From Prostheceraeus crozeri (taxonomy: Eukaryota > Platyhelminthes > Polycladida > Euryleptidae), in NCBI GenBank assembly GCA_907163375.1, contig CAJQUW010006985.1, positions 558,001 to 622,000 on the forward strand: 64,000 bases of DNA, written 5' to 3'. The notes beneath the pieces were generated by a model. It ran no database searches. It was given only the letters and a program-made list of their open reading frames with translations, and was not told where the DNA came from. The position numbers and the translations under genes were made by a program. The number at the start of each line of letters is the position of its first letter. The first letter of the stretch is position 1. This document shows positions 62,103 through 64,000 of the stretch, piece after piece.

Positions 62103-62640
62103 GATCACACAGTAAAGAGACGCAGTCGATGTTAAGTTCTACAGAGAAGTTTGTGGACGTTTTTTCGTGCGCCCGCTAGCTTTTTTAATAATGATCGGGA
62201 AGATCCAACATTATCGAGAAAAACTTTTGCGCAATGATCTGAATTCTTTGAATCTGAAGGAATCGTGGCGATCGGAGCATTTTGAGGGAATTCACAGCAA
62301 TCCGCAAGCAACGTACGACTATTTTTCCTGTCTCTGCAAGGCATTAAAAATTTCTTTTTGCCCACTTAGTAAGTTCCAGCATGTGCTATCGTTTTGAATC
62401 AGTTTGCACTTCTAGCAAAATGATACGCTCAAACAATCTAATTCTGTGGCACACATTGTCCACATATCTTTCATGCTTATAGCTGGACTTAGCGGAAGGA
62501 GAGAAGATGCGCAAATGCCGAACAAATAAGGACCAAGGAGGAAGCTCTGGGGAACCTCTTTGAGTGTGCTCTTAGTGCCGATGACTTATGTGACATTTTA
62601 GGAACAGAACAAACCCAGTGCCTGACTCATCTCATAGACT
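62103..62640. other. No gene recognised
   Basis: Two overlapping 76-77-codon frames on opposite strands at 62132-62397 have no motif I can assign. Confidence 0.45.
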
Positions 62641-62644
62641 TTAA

Positions 62645-62752
62645 AGGTCCATTCACACCTGACGCGGCTCATAGGTTTATCAAGGTTCTGAACGAAGGAC
62701 GCGTGTCCATTCAGGTGAGGACGGGCCGCGCTGCGTCCGGTATGAATGGGCC
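62645..62752. mobile_element. TTAA-flanked 108-bp mini-element
   Basis: Ends (A)GGTCCATTCACACCTGACG and, inverted, GGCCCATTCATACCGGACG. TTAA occurs on both sides (62641-62644, 62753-62756). Size, inverted ends and TTAA target fit piggyBac-type MITEs. The GC content is far above the surroundings. Confidence 0.75.
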
Positions 62753-62756
62753 TTAA

Positions 62757-63120
62757 GAGAAGATCAGAATTTGATCAAGTAGTATACAGCAGCTTCGAAT
62801 AATCAAAACTGATGAAGGTAGTCGCTTCAATTTTAGTGTCATCAAAATGTTTAGCAAGACTTTCATGAGTCACGATTATAGTGTGCGCAGTAAAGGTCTC
62901 TTTACAGTAAAAGTCTATGAAAGTCTTGCAGTAGAAGTCTCTTGTCTGCTACCCACTTGCAATTCACCCAACAAAATGGCCTGTGTAGTATTGAGATTGT
63001 TGAGGAACACCTTCTCGGTAAGTTTTGCAGGAATTTAGAGTGTCCTGCATATACAAGACACTCCTCTGCTCATTTATGGATGCTATGTTTTGTCGCTATG
63101 AGGCCAACTGACCCAAAATG
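62757..63120. other. No gene recognised
   Basis: Short repeated words (AAAGTCTATGAAAGTCTTGCAGTAGAAGTC at about 62909 is internally repetitive). No gene. Confidence 0.45.
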
Positions 63121-64000
63121 TGTAATGCTACTGTCGCGAACTTCTATTGTTAAATGTTCGTACGTATTATCAATCTGCTTTTGTCCAACTTTTATTGTTG
63201 AATGCTCCTATTATCAATTTGATATTGATGTCCGAGAATATCCGGATCAGTGTTCAACAGCTTTGCATGTTCAATGTTCTCTCTCACACAATATACTGAC
63301 GCCGAACAGAGCACTCGTTTTCTCTTACATCGAATCCGCAACATGGCGCCCAACGTGGGGAATAGTAAATGCAACAAATGTGCAAATACATGCCTTTGCA
63401 GACGCTTCTAAGGCAGCGTATGCGTCGGTCGTATACTTGCGCATTGAATACGACAGCGGGGATATTTCATGCAATATCTTGATAGCTAAAAGTAAAGTTT
63501 CCCCATTGAATGCATTAACTATTCCTCGCTTGGAACTGATGGGATGTCTTTTACTGTCAAGACTTATCGACTATTTACGACCTTTATTCTCAGATGTTTG
63601 TTTTTTTCTGTTGGAGTGACAGCAAAACTGCTTTATCGTGAATCACCAACCAAACTAAAGTGTGGCCCGTATTTATTCAGAACAGGGTTTCAGAAATTCG
63701 TCGACATACACATGATTGTCAATGGAGATATGTTCCATCCGAACATAATCCCGCCGATTTACCTTCGAGAGGCGTAGCTCCCTTGTCCTTGATAAGAAAT
63801 TCTGTTTGGTGGAATGGACCTACATTTCTACAATATGAATTGAATCATTGGCCCGAGAACGAGCAAATTTCTAAAACATCCGATGAGAATACAAGAAGTG
63901 ATGTCTGCCTTTTAGCGCAATCGTCATCTTCTATTTCGAATATCATTGAAATCGATCGCTACTCCTCCTTCCAAAAGCTACTGAGAGTTACGGCAATTGT
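63121..64000 (+). mobile_element. Second BEL/Pao copy, broken, cut by the window edge
   Basis: The part from about 63370 shows the RNase H-like BEL/Pao segment: HAFADASKAAYASVVYL, IAKSKVSPLNALTIPRLELM, then CQWRYVPSEHNPADLPSRG, the same order as in the element at 8.5-14.3 kb. Upstream, ACA at 63341-63343 followed by TGGCGCCCAACGTGGGG (63344-63360) looks like an LTR end plus a primer binding site for tRNA-Lys. The LTR would then be about 63121-63343, though its start is uncertain. Several breaks are present, and not all expected parts lie between LTR and pol. It belongs to a different subfamily from the first copy, whose LTR is unrelated. Confidence 0.8.
63344..63360 (+). other. Primer-binding-site-like sequence (tRNA-Lys)
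   Basis: TGGCGCCCAACGTGGGG matches 17 of the 18 bases known as the tRNA-Lys1,2 primer site in several retroelements, directly after a CAACA end. Probably the 5' junction of the second BEL/Pao copy. Confidence 0.65.

Noticed and set aside
1-64000. CRISPR array, bacterial operon or prophage
   Set aside because: No regularly spaced identical repeats, no ribosome-binding-site-led gene series and no long dense coding. The sequence is eukaryotic in character.

Overview
This window looks like AT-rich, gene-poor nuclear DNA of an animal, probably a marine invertebrate and possibly a deuterostome such as an echinoderm or hemichordate. The evidence is eukaryotic tRNA genes, the mix of mobile elements (BEL/Pao, P/THAP, hAT, RTE-like and CR1/Jockey-like LINEs, a Penelope-like fragment) and frequent copies of the palindrome TAGGCCTA. 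The lineage is an inference. I found no host protein-coding gene that I can support. The only genes that look functional are three tRNA-Val(CAC) genes near 22.7-23.8 kb.

Layout from left to right. A degraded LINE 3' end lies at 3.1-3.8 kb and a piece of a dispersed repeat (family R2) at 5.0 kb. A hAT-type element with a perfect 8-bp target duplication lies at 6.65-7.47 kb. A recently inserted but broken BEL/Pao element occupies 8478-14338 on the minus strand, with 441-bp LTRs that differ at four positions. A P-type DNA transposon with terminal inverted repeats, 8-bp target duplication and a decayed THAP transposase occupies 14925-17416. A nested pile follows at 19.3-21.3 kb: part of a foldback MITE, an R2 copy, and a hAT-type element that itself carries a 287-bp element with perfect 26-bp ends and a perfect 8-bp duplication. 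The tRNA cluster comes next.

From 26 to 36 kb there are two decayed LINEs (minus at 26.3-27.1, RTE-like plus at 30.7-32.0), two R2 copies, and a 728-bp foldback MITE inserted inside the second R2 copy. The R2 copy at 48.4-49.1 kb lacks that MITE and serves as an empty site. Two more copies of the MITE lie at 41.4 and 45.6 kb, and a CACTG-ended element at 44.0-44.7 kb. The interval 49.87-52.40 kb is a packed graveyard: a Penelope-like GIY-YIG end, an RTE-like 3' end, a minus-strand CR1/Jockey-like LINE and a second RTE-like 3' end. The last 10 kb hold a hAT-type element (56.3 kb), relatives of the CACTG element, repeat-rich stretches, a 108-bp TTAA-flanked mini-element, and the start of a second, broken BEL/Pao copy that runs off the right edge.

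The parts do not form a host pathway. The window is best read as layered mobile-element insertions around a small tRNA-Val cluster. I did not find a convincing new multi-gene system. The most informative structures are the P element, the MITE-in-R2 empty-site pair, the nested 8-bp-duplication elements, and the conserved 5' flanks of two tRNA genes.
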